50,467 bases of DNA from Ministeria vibrans ATCC 50519 (taxonomy: Eukaryota > Opisthokonta > Filasterea). The stretch is taken from contig CALSCP010000313.1 in NCBI GenBank assembly GCA_943704425.1, positions 178,278 through 228,744 on the forward strand, in the 5' to 3' direction. The notes beneath the pieces were generated by a model, which was not told where the DNA came from, ran no database searches, and saw only the letters and a program-made list of their open reading frames with translations. Below, in pieces: positions 1 through 10,483 of this stretch. The translations under genes were made by a program, and so were the position numbers. The first letter of the stretch is position 1, and each line of letters starts with the position of its first letter.

Positions 1-1
1 T

Positions 2-1016
2 GTGTCGAGTCCGTGCCAAAACAGTGGAGTCTGCACTGACGCTGTCGACGGCTTTTCATGCGCCTGCGCCGCTGGATTCACCGGCATTTTGTGCGAGAAC
101 AACATTGACGAGTGTGTGTCCAGTCCGTGTCAGAACAGCGGAGTCTGCACTGACGGCGTGAACGGATTCACATGTGCTTGCGAAGCTGGCTGGTTTGGCA
201 TTGATTGCTCAAGTGATAGGGATGAGTGTGCGTCGAGTCCGTGCCAGAACAGCGGAGTCTGCGCTGACGCTGTCAACGGCTTTTCATGCGCCTGCGCCGC
301 TGGATTCACCGGCATTTTGTGCGAGAACAACATTGACGAGTGTGTGTCGAGTCCGTGCCAAAACACCGGAGTCTGCACTGACGCTGTCGACGGCTTTTCA
401 TGCGCCTGCGCCGCTGGATTCACCGGCATTTTGTGCGAGAACAACATTGACGAGTGTGCGTCGAGTCCGTGTCAGAACGGCGGAGTCTGCACTGACGGCG
501 TGAATGGGTTTTCATGCGCCTGCGCCGCTGGATTCACCGGCACTTTGTGCGAGAACAACATTGACGAGTGTGCCTCGAGTCCGTGCCAAAACAGTGGAGT
601 CTGCACTGACGCTGTCGACGGCTTTTCATGCGCCTGCGCCGCTGGATTCACCGGCATTTTGTGCGAGAACAACATTGACGAGTGTGCCTCGAGTCCGTGC
701 CAAAACAGTGGAGTCTGCACTGACGCTGTCAACGGCTTTTCATGCGCCTGCGCCGCTGGATTCACCGGCATTTTGTGCGAGAACAACATTGACGAGTGTG
801 TGTCGAGTCCGTGTCAGAACGGCGGAGTCTGCACTGACGGCGTGAATGGGTTTTCATGCGCCTGCGCCGCTGGATTCACCGGCACTCTGTGCGAGAACAA
901 CATTGACGAGTGTGCATCGTCGCCCTGCCAAAACGCTGGCTCGTGTTCCGACGCTGTCGACATGTATACTTGTTCTTGTGCATACGGCTTTGTCGGCAAC
1001 TTCTGCGAGAATACTG
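2..1016 (+). repeat. Tandem 114-bp EGF-coding repeats
   Basis: Nine EGF-like modules, the first partial, each of 38 codons and starting around IDEC(A/V)SSPCQN. They carry the six-cysteine EGF pattern and the calcium-binding D-E-C start. Several units are nearly identical at the nucleotide level, which points to recent unequal exchange or conversion. Four more diverged modules follow the spacer, at about nt 1430-1880. Confidence 0.93.
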
Positions 1017-4000
1017 GCTTTGTGCTCACCTCCGCAGGCGGTTCTTTTACGTTTGGCGCCATGACAATCGTTGCACCGCTCAACGCCGTCCTCACAGACG
1101 TCACTCTGTTTGTGGGTACCATTGCTGCTGCTTCAGCGCCTGCGGCACCCATCTCCGCTGTTGCTGTCCAGTCAACCACTTACTACTACAAAGTGCCTGC
1201 CCTGGGCACGACCGACTTTTTAAAGGACATTGTGTTGCACGTGGAAACATCAAGTGGCACCGCACCCCCAAGTGACGCTGAGGTGTACATTGCATCCCCC
1301 GTCGTTACTCCAGGGCCGTGGGTTGCGACTCGGCAAGAGTCTAGTCGACGACGTGTGCTGGCGTGCACCACGGCCACCAGTGTGTGCGGTCTTGCAGCTG
1401 TGCCCTCTGCGCAGGTGGGTGTTTTTGCTGTGGATGAGTGTACTTCGTCGCCTTGCTCTGGAAGCGCCACATGTGTCGACGAGCTCAATCAGTTCTCTTG
1501 CACTTGCCCCATTGGCATGACCGGCGCTCAGTGCGAGCTTGAGATTAACGAGTGCTCCAGCAGCCCTTGCATGAATGGCGCTACCTGTACCGACTCTCTC
1601 GGCAGTTTTTCATGCACGTGTTCTTCTGGATTTTCTGGCTCTCTTTGCGAAAACAATGTCGACGAGTGCGCCTCCACTCCCTGTCAAAATGGCGCTGTCT
1701 GCTCGGACGGGACCAGCAGTTTTTCGTGCGCCTGCTCGACTGGATTTGCTGGCACCCTCTGCGAGAACAACGTCGACGAGTGTGCGTCCGCTCCCTGTCA
1801 AAATGGCGGTACTTGCACTGATGTGACTGCGGGATTCTTTTGCACATGTGTATCGGGTGTTACGGGCCCGGTGTGTGATGTTGGGTCACCAGTGACGTTG
1901 GGCTCGGGCGCTGCGAGCAGCTCAATCGCGCCGATTGTTGCGGGAATTGTGGCTGCAGTGCTACTCGTTGTGCTGCTGGTGTTTGTCTTGTTGCGTCGTC
2001 GCAGCCGGTGGAACACAGAGAAGCTGGATGTGCGAAGCGACGAATTGGAAATGGCGCGTCAGTCATCGACTGTCCCTTTCCTCGTGGGTCACAGTTCCGA
2101 GTGTCAGTTGGTGAACGGTACTGACACGGTCCACATGTCTGAGTTGGCTAATCTTGGACTGATGCGTCGCTACGACGACGCTGACTATGCCTTCCCGGTG
2201 GCGTTTGCGCGGGTTCAACCGCAGATTCAGGCACTGTACGATGACTTACAGGACACGCGCCGCGAGCCGCTTGAGATCACATATGCGAGCATTACGGTGA
2301 AGCGCGACGGAGTGTGGAAGACGCACACCGTCGACGGCGAGCTTGTGGAGGCGAGTGTGTTGCGACCGGACGCGCGCGGTGTGTGGCGCTCGGAACACGG
2401 CGATGCGGTATACGATTCGATTTGGTCAGACGCCATGGGCCAGCCTGTGTGTGCCGAAGAGGTCGTGCTTGACCGCGACCGTGGCGTGTACAAGACACGC
2501 GATGGCGAGACTGTCTTTGCCGATCTGGTCTTGTACGATCAGGTGCGACACGAGCACGTGTGTGACAATGGACGACGTCTAATTTGCAGTCGCGACGGCA
2601 AGTGGCGCACCGAAGCCGACGAAGTGGTGTACGCCAATGGCAACTCACGTCTGGTGCGCGGCACGGACGGCTGCTACCGCGACGCTGATGGCAACGTTGT
2701 GTACGGCAATCGACCGCAGCTGATTCGGTCAGAGGCGGACAACAAATGGCACACTCCTCTCGGCGAAGTCATCGACTGTGCCGCGCCAAAGCAGCATCGC
2801 GATGGAACATGGCGCGACGCCGCTGGCGCTGTGGTGTACGGCAACCGCTTGCACTTGTTGTCGCGAGGCAACAATGAGTATGTGTCGGCGGATGGTAAAC
2901 CAGTGTACGCCAATGGGCAGGGCCTGGTGCGTGTGAACGCAGCCGGCGTGTACACCTGTGGCAACGATGTCATCTACGCAAACACAAGCGGACGAGCCGC
3001 GTCGAACGATCCGGCCATGTACGCAAACGGCGCTGGTGGCGTCGGAAGCGAGTACGGCATGTTGGGAGGCTCGGCCGTGTACGCCAATGGTGTGGGGCAG
3101 GCAGACGATCAGTACGCCATGATGGATCCGCGCACTCAAGCAACGTATGCGAATGGTGTGGGACAGGCAGGTGATGACTATGCCATGATGGACCCGCGCA
3201 CTCAAGCAACGTATGCGAATGGTGTGGGACAGGCAGGTGGCGAGTACGCCATGATGGACCCGCGCACTCAAGCAACGTATGCGAATGGTGTGGGACAGGC
3301 AGGTGGTGAGTACGCCATGATGGACCCGCGCACTCAAGCAACGTATGCGAATGGTGTGGGACAGGCAGGTGGTGAGTATGCCATGATGGACGCGCGTTCG
3401 CGTCCAACCTACGCCAACACCGAGGGACAGGCAGACGAAGAGTATGCCATGATTGCGCCTCAGAGTCACCCGTCGTATGCCAACTCGGAAGCGGTTGCGG
3501 TGGACGCCATGTACTCGTTCCTCGACAAGGCTGTGCCAAACTATGCTAACGAGCAGACGCAGCCGCAAGGTACGGTGCAGCGACCTGACGATGTGTTATA
3601 CAGCACGCTGACGGATGCGCGTCGCGTCTACGAGTCTCGCAAGGCACCTGCACCAGCGTATGCGAACAATAACGCGGGAGCGAACAATGGCGATGTGTTG
3701 CAGCGTCGACCAAGCATGTATCGATCGGCTGCCGAAGAGAGCGACTACATGACGCTGTCGGCGGTTCTGGGCGAACGACGTGTCCTGGATGCGTCTCGGG
3801 CGCCCGTTGTCGCGAGCAAAGCCGTCGAGAACGAGACAGTGGTAGCGGACGACGGCACACGCGAGCTGGGCGATGACTACACCGATTTTGCGTGTGTGCA
3901 CAAGGACAAGACGCGTCACGCGGACCTGTACAAGACGGTTCGACGCCGCCAGCCGACGCGCAAGCTTGACGACGACGAGATGGGCGGCACGGGCGGCTCG

Positions 4001-5211
4001 TCACGCGCCAACCCACACAGCACGCAGATTGAGGCACTCATGGACAAGGCAACGCCGCGCGAGTGGATTACCTTTGTTGATCTGCTGGCCGAGTCGGAGT
4101 TTGGAAAGGTATACTATATGCTCATATGTGTCGAATGGCGGTGCGACGTTGTCTAAAGAAAATATGAATCATACTATAATTAATCCTTAATTCGTTAATT
4201 ATTTGTACAGGTGTTTTTGGCGGTGAGGAGTGAACCAAACAAGAGTGGCGAGCAGACGCGGAAGCTGGTCGCAGTGAAGACACTGAGTGGGGACGAGAGC
4301 AACAGCAAGCAGATTGAGTTTCTGCAGGAAGCGATGCTGCTGCGGCAGTTTGACCATCCCAATGTACTTGGGCTGCAGGGCATGTGCCTGGACGGCGCGC
4401 CCTGGCTCATGGTTGTCGAGCACTGTCCACACGGCGATCTGCGCTCCTTTTGCCGTGCGCTTGTCGTGGCCCGCAGCATTGTAACGTTTGCTGACCAGCT
4501 GCACATGTCCTACCAGGTTGCGTCCGCCATGGAGTACCTGTCGCAGCGAGGCTTTGTGCACCGCGACCTGGCTGCACGCAACATCCAAGTGGGCAACCGC
4601 ATGGTGCTCAAGGTGGCCGACTTCACGCTGGCGCGCAAAACGCTCACCAAGGATGAGCAGGCGCACGCCCGCATGCCCGTCCGTTGGATGGCCCCCGAGT
4701 CACTTCTCTTCCGTCGCTTCTCCAGTCGCTCCGACGTCTGGTCTTTTGGTGTGCTCATGTGGGAGATTATGACTTTTGGTGCGCACCGCCCGTACAGCGG
4801 CATCAAGGCAGCTGACTTGGTCCACCTGCTGCGCGACGGACGCCGTCTTCAGTGTCCCGCAGGCTGTCCCGAAGACCTTTATCTCGTCATGCTTATGTGC
4901 TGGAGTCAGGTAAATAATAAAAATTATAATGATAATAATAATAATAAGTATAATAATAATAATATTAATAATTATTATTATTATTATTATTATTATTATT
5001 GCTGCTGTTAGAAGCGAAGTACAATGATTGTTTGTTATTCTCACCTTTCATTTTTCATGCCACTACATCTTAGGCGACGCCCGACCGTCCATCGTTTGGC
5101 GAGTTGTCGACGCTGTTGAAGCAAACGCGTGACGCTGCCATTGAGCAGACGGGTAAGGGCCTGCAGGATCTACCACGTCTGCTCGAGGAGGCCATCGCCG
5201 GCACTGAGTGA
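2..5211 (+). CDS. EGF-repeat receptor tyrosine kinase, 5' partial
   Basis: Single-pass receptor tyrosine kinase, at least 1,647 residues, open at the window start. Exons are 2-4108, 4211-4909 and 5074-5211, both introns in phase 0. Order: nine near-identical EGF modules, an unassigned spacer of about 130 residues, four more EGF modules, a transmembrane helix near nt 1921-1995 followed by RRRSRW, a long tyrosine-rich tail, then the kinase. Kinase landmarks: VAVK lysine at nt 4277-4279, HRDLAARN from nt 4559, APE, SDVWSFG and CW. Two motifs are abnormal. The glycine loop reads LAESEFGKV, so its first two glycines are missing, and DFG is DFT (nt 4619-4627). Catalytic Lys, HRD Asp and DFT Asp are kept, so activity is possible but uncertain. 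EGF modules of this DxNEC type usually bind calcium and ligands. The tail carries repeated YxN and YxxM motifs that suggest SH2 docking (inference). Family assignment is firm; ligand and orthology are unknown. Confidence 0.93.
2290..2990 (+). repeat. Diverged ~23-residue cytoplasmic repeat (DGxWR...VYAN)
   Basis: Just after the transmembrane helix the receptor tail contains about nine diverged units of roughly 23 residues. The pattern is L-x-R-x-x-D-G-x-W-R-x-x-x-G-x-x-V-Y-(A/G)-N. The aromatic after DG and the terminal Tyr-x-Asn are the best-kept positions. I do not recognise this as a named domain. It precedes, and may be the ancestor of, the sharper 66-bp array that follows. Confidence 0.6.
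3080..3541 (+). repeat. Seven 66-bp units coding paired YANG and EYAMMD motifs
   Basis: Seven in-register 22-codon units start at 3080, 3146, 3212, 3278, 3344, 3410 and 3476. A shorter 60-bp relative lies at 3020-3079. Units 1-5 read [13 protein letters not shown] followed by R(T/S)(Q/R). Each thus offers a YxN tyrosine (Grb2 SH2 consensus) and a YxxM tyrosine (PI3K p85 SH2 consensus). Units 6 and 7 are diverged: YAMM becomes YAMI, then is lost. Confidence 0.9.
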
Positions 5212-5587
5212 TCGATCATCAATAATAGTACATTTCCTTTACCATTTTTCTTTAACAGAAATCACCATGACAGTGTGACCTTCAAATTTATAAATGACTC
5301 ATTTTTGTGTTTTGTGGGATGGGGAGAATATTAGCACGGCGCACAACACTTGAGTGAGTTGTGTTACATGAGTGAATTGTAAGAAAATAAGTAGAGAATG
5401 GGAAAAGTCAAAAGCTCACCCAAGCCTCAAGGGGATGAAACGTATTATTATTATAGAATATGAGGATTGAGGGACTTGTATTTTTGACTCCATTCTCTCA
5501 ACATTATTCATTAAGAATAGTGTCTGTCTCACAGTAGTCGAATAAATCAGGTTCAACTTCAAGAACTTTTTTTTTCACGTAAATACT
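5212..5587 (+). other. Intergenic, AT-rich
   Basis: This stretch lies between the RTK stop and the PDHX-like start. It is AT-rich with no convincing ORF, RNA gene or repeat. It must hold the RTK 3' end and the promoter of the downstream gene. Confidence 0.6.
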
Positions 5588-7119
5588 ATGATGATCTCGT
5601 CTGTGGTGAGACGCGCAGCGCAGCTGGGTGTCGTGCAGCGAGCGATGGCGACGATGGCCATCAAGATGCCTGCGCTGTCGCCGACCATGGAGAGCGGCCA
5701 GGTCAAGTCCTGGTCCGTCCAAGTGGGGGACGAGGTACCCCTGCTTGTCATATCGTTTCTTTTGCACGCATGCCCAATCCTGATGTTTCAAATGTGTGTG
5801 TGTGTGTGTGTGTGTTTTTTTTTTGACTCGTTCGCATATTTTGGAGACAATCACGCAAAACTGACACAATCGCGTCTGTGGCGCACAGGTGAGCGCTGGC
5901 GACGTGCTTTTCGTCGTGGAGACGGACAAGGCCGCTATGGACGTGGAGTCGTCGGACGACGGCGTAGTCGCCAAGATTCTAGTGGAGGCGAACGCAGACC
6001 AAGTGCCCATTGGCAGAGTGGTCGCGCTCCTGGTTGAGCCCGGCGAAGACCCCGCGTCGGCCGTGATGCCTGCCGAGACCAGTGGAGCTGTAGCAGCAGC
6101 AGCACCACCAGCGCCATCCTCGTCCCCGGCAGCGTCGTCACAACCAGCGTCTCTAGCCAGCACAACATCTGCGACAGCAACCATTCCCTCCAACTTGTTT
6201 CTGTCGCCCGCAGTGCGTCGCGTCGTGCTTGAACATGGCGTTGATGTGTCCGCTGTGACAGCAACAGGGCCTGGCGGACGCCTGCTCAAAAGTGACATCC
6301 TTGCGTTTGTCAGCGGCGAAGCGACTGCGAAGCCACAACCGAAATCGTCGGCAGCCGCAGCTGTCACTCCACGAGCACCGACCACCACCAGCAAGGCCAC
6401 CAAGGGTCGAGTACCACCTACATCTCGCAGAGAACGAACACACGTTGACCGAGCGATTGGCGAGGGCGCATCACGACCGAGCACGGCACAAGCAGGCTCG
6501 TTCGATGGCCAAATGATCACCGTCTCGGCGGATGTACCACTGCGCTTCAACGCCACTCTCATCAACTCAGTACTGCACCCGCTTGCCCTGAACGCGCTTA
6601 AGGCCCACGGCGTATCAGATACCATTGAGTATGCAAAACCAAAGGACACTGAGAGAACGGCGAAAGAGAGGAGAGAGGGATAGAAAACACACCGATTCTG
6701 GTCGCCCGAGTGTGTGTGTGCGTATGTATGTCTTTGTGGTGTGTGTCTGTATATATATATATGTGTGTCTTTTGTGGTGTGTGTCTGTGTTTTTGTGGTG
6801 TGTGTGTGGATGAGCTAACTGGCATTGTGCGTAGAGTTATTGACATGAGCGGAAGTGGCGTGCGCGAGGCGACGGGAGTCGTCCAGCAGGGCATTAGTGC
6901 ACCCACTCTGCACGTGGGCGCACCCACTGTTCTTGCCAGTACGATGTCTCTATTTTTTATCATTTTGTATAGATGTGTGTGTGTGTCTGACTCCTTTGAC
7001 TTGTAATAGAATCCGTTGTGACGACACTCAGTCTCACATGCGATTCGACCGATGCGCTTTCGGTTGCGCAGTGTCTCTCCGATGTGAGAGACGCACTCTC
7101 AGGACTACAGTCGCAGTAA
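5588..7119 (+). CDS. PDHX: Pyruvate dehydrogenase protein X-like (E3-binding) lipoyl protein
   Basis: Lipoyl-domain protein of about 366 residues, probably mitochondrial. Exons: 5588-5734, 5889-6628, 6835-6938 and 7010-7119; phases agree throughout, and a CTAAC branch-site-like motif precedes the third exon. The N-terminus is Arg-rich and presequence-like. The lipoyl domain has ALSPTMESG and the lipoylation loop ETDKA. Next come an Ala/Pro/Ser linker, a peripheral-subunit-binding domain (about LSPAVRRVVLEHG to GGRLLKSDILAF), another linker and a short acyltransferase-like remnant. In active E2 enzymes the final strand carries HxxxDG after TLSCD. Here it reads TLSLTCDSTDALS, so the catalytic His and Gly are absent, and the catalytic domain is much shorter than normal. 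This fits PDHX, which tethers E3 to the pyruvate dehydrogenase core, rather than an active E2. The last two introns were placed by frame and are less certain than the first. Confidence 0.83.
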
Positions 7120-7232
7120 CACACCAAAAGAAGTAGTACACAACAGATAACAATGGAATACGAAAAGTGTGAGAGTGTACTTGCAGGGTACACATGCGAG
7201 TATGTGAGTGACTGTGTAAGTCAGTGCGTGTG

Positions 7233-8605
7233 CTACTTGCGCATGGACTGTCGTCGCGCCTTGCCCGGCCGCTTTGCACTCGCGCTCTTCTTAGCCCGGC
7301 CCCTACCAGCCCCTCCCGCAGCTCCTCCTGCGCCTCGTCCTCCTGCGCTTCGTCCTCCTCCTCCACCTCCTGCGCCTCGACCTCCTCCTCGACCTCCTGC
7401 TGCCCCTCCACGGCCCTTGCCTTTGTTGCTTCGGCGGTATCCGCTCATGTCTGCCGCCGACTCGGCCGTGTTGCGCTTCTCTCGCTTGCCCCCAAACCCG
7501 TACTTGGCATCCTTCTTCTGTCGCTTGCTGTTCCCACTTCCCGACCTACACACATTCCATTGGTCACTTTATTCCCTCCTTCTCTCTTTCTCTTACTCTT
7601 CTCCGTCGCGTTTTCTCTTTCGTGATGGAATACTTGTCCCATCCTTGGTGCGGTCTACTGTCAGTCCAAACGCATCATCGCCGTCGCTGATGTGACTCTC
7701 CCGGTCTGTGTTTTCAATCGATGGATCGTATTAGAGGCGAAGTGCAGGAATCGCCTCAGATCTATTTCATACCTTTTCTCATCTTCTTGATCGACTCAAG
7801 CTCGTCCTTCTTCTTCTTCTCGCGGTCTTGCAACACCTACACACACACCATCAGGCCCCAGCACAACTTTCTTCCCCTTCATCCTCCTCCTCCTCCTCCT
7901 CCTGCAGCAGCAGAGAAAGACATCGACTCTGCGCATTGTTTCCGTACCTGTCGTTGGACTGTCTTGCCAAACTTGCGCATTTCACGCGATCGCTTTGCTT
8001 GCTCCATTCGATCAACGGATTGTCTGTCGGAGAGCACGCGTGCTCGCACCCGCTGCATGTGGTCGTCTGTTTTGATCATCTCGGCAAAGTAGTCGTCGGG
8101 ACGCGCAAAGGGCGTGCCGCTGGCGACAATCATGTCTTTGGCAGCCTTGACGGCCGCCAGTGACTGCTGCACAAATCCTGCCTGAAACGACGCAATTGGA
8201 TGAGCGCTCAACACCCCACGAGTCAAGGGGGGAAGTCAGCACACCGTACCTCGCGGCGAAACTCGTCGTCGGCGGCCGCCTGGCCCTTCTTGGGCGCCTC
8301 GCCGCTTTCCACGTCGCTCTCGTCGGTTTTGCCCGACCCCGTCACATCCAGCCGTTCGATCCACGCCAACTCCGCCTGCTTTCCACCTCGCAGCTCCTCA
8401 AAACGCTCCAGTAGACGCGCCGTGTCGTTTATTGCCTCGGCTAAGCACATCCACGTGTGTCAGAAAAAGAGAAAAAGTTCGACGGACGAACATGCGACGC
8501 TCACTTACCCTTCGTGCCGGGCACCGTGCCCTCAACCAGCCCCCCCTGGATGGCCGTCATAAGCTCCTCCTCGCCACTCTCGTCGCTCTCCTCGTAGTCA
8601 CTCAT
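7233..8605 (-). CDS. EBNA1BP2: EBP2 rRNA-processing protein
   Basis: Nucleolar factor for 60S ribosomal-subunit biogenesis, 335 residues. Exons on the minus strand: 8605-8509, 8440-8250, 8181-7948, 7836-7773, 7705-7597 and 7545-7233; all phases join. The N-terminus is acidic (MSDYEESDESGEEEL). The conserved core includes GTPFARPDDYFAEM, then KTDDHMQRVR and REMRKFGKTVQ, followed by a Lys-rich helix and AKYGFGGKREKRNT. All are hallmarks of the EBP2 family. The tail is Gly/Arg-rich (RGG-like), as often seen in nucleolar RNA-binding proteins. Length is close to the usual ~300 residues. It converges on the PDHX-like gene (113 bp between stops) and diverges from the JmjC gene. Confidence 0.92.
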
Positions 8606-8690
8606 CCTTTTTAGTCAATTTTTTTGTTGATTATTCAATTTTCGGAAAATGGAAATTGGGATTTTCGATCAAAATTCAAAAATATTCGTC
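8606..8690. promoter_or_regulatory. Compact divergent promoter, EBP2 / JmjC gene
   Basis: Only 85 bp separate the EBP2 ATG (minus) from the preferred JmjC ATG at 8691 (43 bp from the in-frame ATG at 8649). The interval is AT-rich. A shared bidirectional promoter is inferred from spacing; no defined element was recognised. Confidence 0.45.
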
Positions 8691-10190
8691 ATGTTACGGC
8701 ACACTCTCCTAATACTGCTCGTTCCATTCGCCTCAACGAGTCTTTTACAGCACACGTCGTTTGATGACTCCTTTCGAGCGGCGCTGCGTGCCTTCCCCAA
8801 TGTCATGGAGCTCCCTTTCGACCAGGAGCACTTTGTGTTGGCCGAAAGCGATCTTCGCCAAGCGGAGAAACAGCTCGCATACAGCACGCGCATATCGACA
8901 ACACTTGTCAACGAGGCCATAGAAATGGTCTATGTGACGCGAGGACACATCGTCAAAGACCGGATGGCGCGGCACTCGGTCGACGTTGTCGCGCATGTTG
9001 ACATGCGCGTTGACGCCGCCTGGAGCCTCATGCCACTCGAGCTGCTGCTCCACCACCTGTCGCGTGCACCTGTATTGGCGACGGTGTCTTTGTCGCTGGA
9101 CGACAGCGACGAGCGAGGGCTCACGCCGCTGTGTGTCGCAACGACGTTGGGACTCCACTCCGTCATGCGACTGCTGCTCGACGCCGGTGCCCGTCCATTT
9201 GCCGCCTGTGCTCACTCGACTGCCGCTCATTTGGCGGCCGCCAACGACGATCAGATTGCCTTGGACATACTTGGGCTGACGCTAGGCACCACGGGTGTTC
9301 CTCCTCTCTTGGATGAGTGGGGGCGCACTCCTGATTCCTACAGAGTTGTGCTCACCACCAGCAGGTTGGAGCCCCCCCCACCTAGTGAGGAGAACCTTGT
9401 CGAAAGCGAGGCTGGCTGGCACATACGTCCAGGGTTTCTTCCATCTCCAACGCGGCTCAGTGACCGACTTTGTCAAGTGGACCGTGTGGACATAACCCAG
9501 CTGAGTGGCGAACGCTTCTTCCGCGACTACGTGGCGCGCAAACGGCCCCTTGTGATCACTGGGGTGCACGTGGACGACTGGCCTGTGTACAGTCGGCTTG
9601 CACGTGCCGATTTTGTACGCGATCTTGGCCATGCGGACGTGCGCATGTCGACCATTCCGTATGGGGATGTCTTTGGCGTGTTGTCGGGTTTGGCAACCGT
9701 GCGTGACTTTGTCGATGACTACATGCTCCGTCAGCGCGTCAGAGGAGGGGATTCCAATGGAGGGCACCAGGGGGTGCCTCTGTATGCGTTTGATGGCGAC
9801 TTCATCAGCCACCATCTCAATGGGACGTTTGAGCTACCAAGTGCGCTTACGACCGTTCTGGCGCCTGGCACAACGCAGATTGTCAAACAGCTGATTGTGG
9901 GACCGGCAGACAGTGGGTCACCGGCGCACTACCACTGCGACGCCGTCAACGCAGTGCTGTACGGACGCAAGCAGTGGCTGCTGACGGCACCGGCGCACTC
10001 TGTCTACAGCCGCATGCACCCATTGCGCATGGGTGCCCACAGCACGACCCGGGCCCTGCGCGAGCACGCCTGTATGCTCACCCAGAACGCGCGCGAGCTT
10101 GTCTATGTACCTGCCCGCTGGGGTCACGCGACCCTCAATGAGTGCGAGACTGTTGCTGTGGCCGTTGAGTTTGGCAGGACGACCTGTTAG
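8691..10190 (+). CDS. Secretory ankyrin-JmjC (cupin-8) oxygenase
   Basis: Intronless gene, 499 residues from the ATG at 8691. That start is preferred because it opens directly into a signal-peptide-like stretch (MLRHTLLILLVPFASTS); an in-frame ATG at 8649 would bury it. About two ankyrin repeats lie at residues 143-205 (GLTPLCVATTLGLHSVMRLL). A JmjC/cupin-8 domain follows at about residues 270-499. Iron ligands are visible as H415-x-D417 (HYHCD) and a distal H479 (RWGHATLN), with a Lys in GRKQWLL suited to 2-oxoglutarate binding. It is therefore expected to be an active Fe(II)/2OG hydroxylase, probably in the secretory pathway (inference from the signal peptide). FIH-type JmjC enzymes hydroxylate ankyrin repeats in trans; here both are on one chain. 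Substrate unknown. Confidence 0.85.
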   Translation: MLRHTLLILLVPFASTSLLQHTSFDDSFRAALRAFPNVMELPFDQEHFVLAESDLRQAEKQLAYSTRISTTLVNEAIEMVYVTRGHIVKDRMARHSVDVVAHVDMRVDAAWSLMPLELLLHHLSRAPVLATVSLSLDDSDERGLTPLCVATTLGLHSVMRLLLDAGARPFAACAHSTAAHLAAANDDQIALDILGLTLGTTGVPPLLDEWGRTPDSYRVVLTTSRLEPPPPSEENLVESEAGWHIRPGFLPSPTRLSDRLCQVDRVDITQLSGERFFRDYVARKRPLVITGVHVDDWPVYSRLARADFVRDLGHADVRMSTIPYGDVFGVLSGLATVRDFVDDYMLRQRVRGGDSNGGHQGVPLYAFDGDFISHHLNGTFELPSALTTVLAPGTTQIVKQLIVGPADSGSPAHYHCDAVNAVLYGRKQWLLTAPAHSVYSRMHPLRMGAHSTTRALREHACMLTQNARELVYVPARWGHATLNECETVAVAVEFGRTTC

Positions 10191-10483
10191 CGACGTTAGC
10201 GACGCGCGTTCTGTTTGCAATACGAAAACAGTATTGGGTGTAATGTAATACTATATTCATTATTGTGCATGTGTAACACAATCACAACTGTTCAAAAGAG
10301 GAACATAAAACGCAAAAGTACAAATGGGGGAAGAAAAAAGAGAGAAGAAAGGGGGGAAAAAGTGACAAGAGAGAGAGGGAGAGGGGGAAGAGAGTGACAG
10401 GGGGGAAAGAGAAAACCAAAGTGATAGAGAGTCAAGAGTTGCGTGATAAAAAATAACAAGGATAGCAGCAAATCAGTCGCGAC
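10191..10483 (+). other. Convergent intergenic with purine-rich tract and minisatellite copy
   Basis: This interval holds the 3' ends of two convergent genes. After an AT-rich segment, nt 10290-10436 are strongly purine-rich on the plus strand. A copy of the aaagtgatagagag element lies near 10405-10436 and matches arrays at 22.4 kb and 28.2 kb. Confidence 0.7.

Noticed and set aside
130-1179. Possible CRISPR-like regular repeats
   Set aside because: The 114-bp period is coding EGF modules with no unique spacers, in a eukaryotic spliced gene.
2729-3568. Minus-strand open frames opposite the RTK tail, including a His-rich repeat protein
   Set aside because: They mirror the 66-bp tandem array; the plus strand carries the continuous receptor frame with a kinase domain.
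5588-7119. Active dihydrolipoamide acetyltransferase (E2)
   Set aside because: The HxxxDG catalytic motif is missing and the catalytic domain is short, so PDHX-like is the better call.
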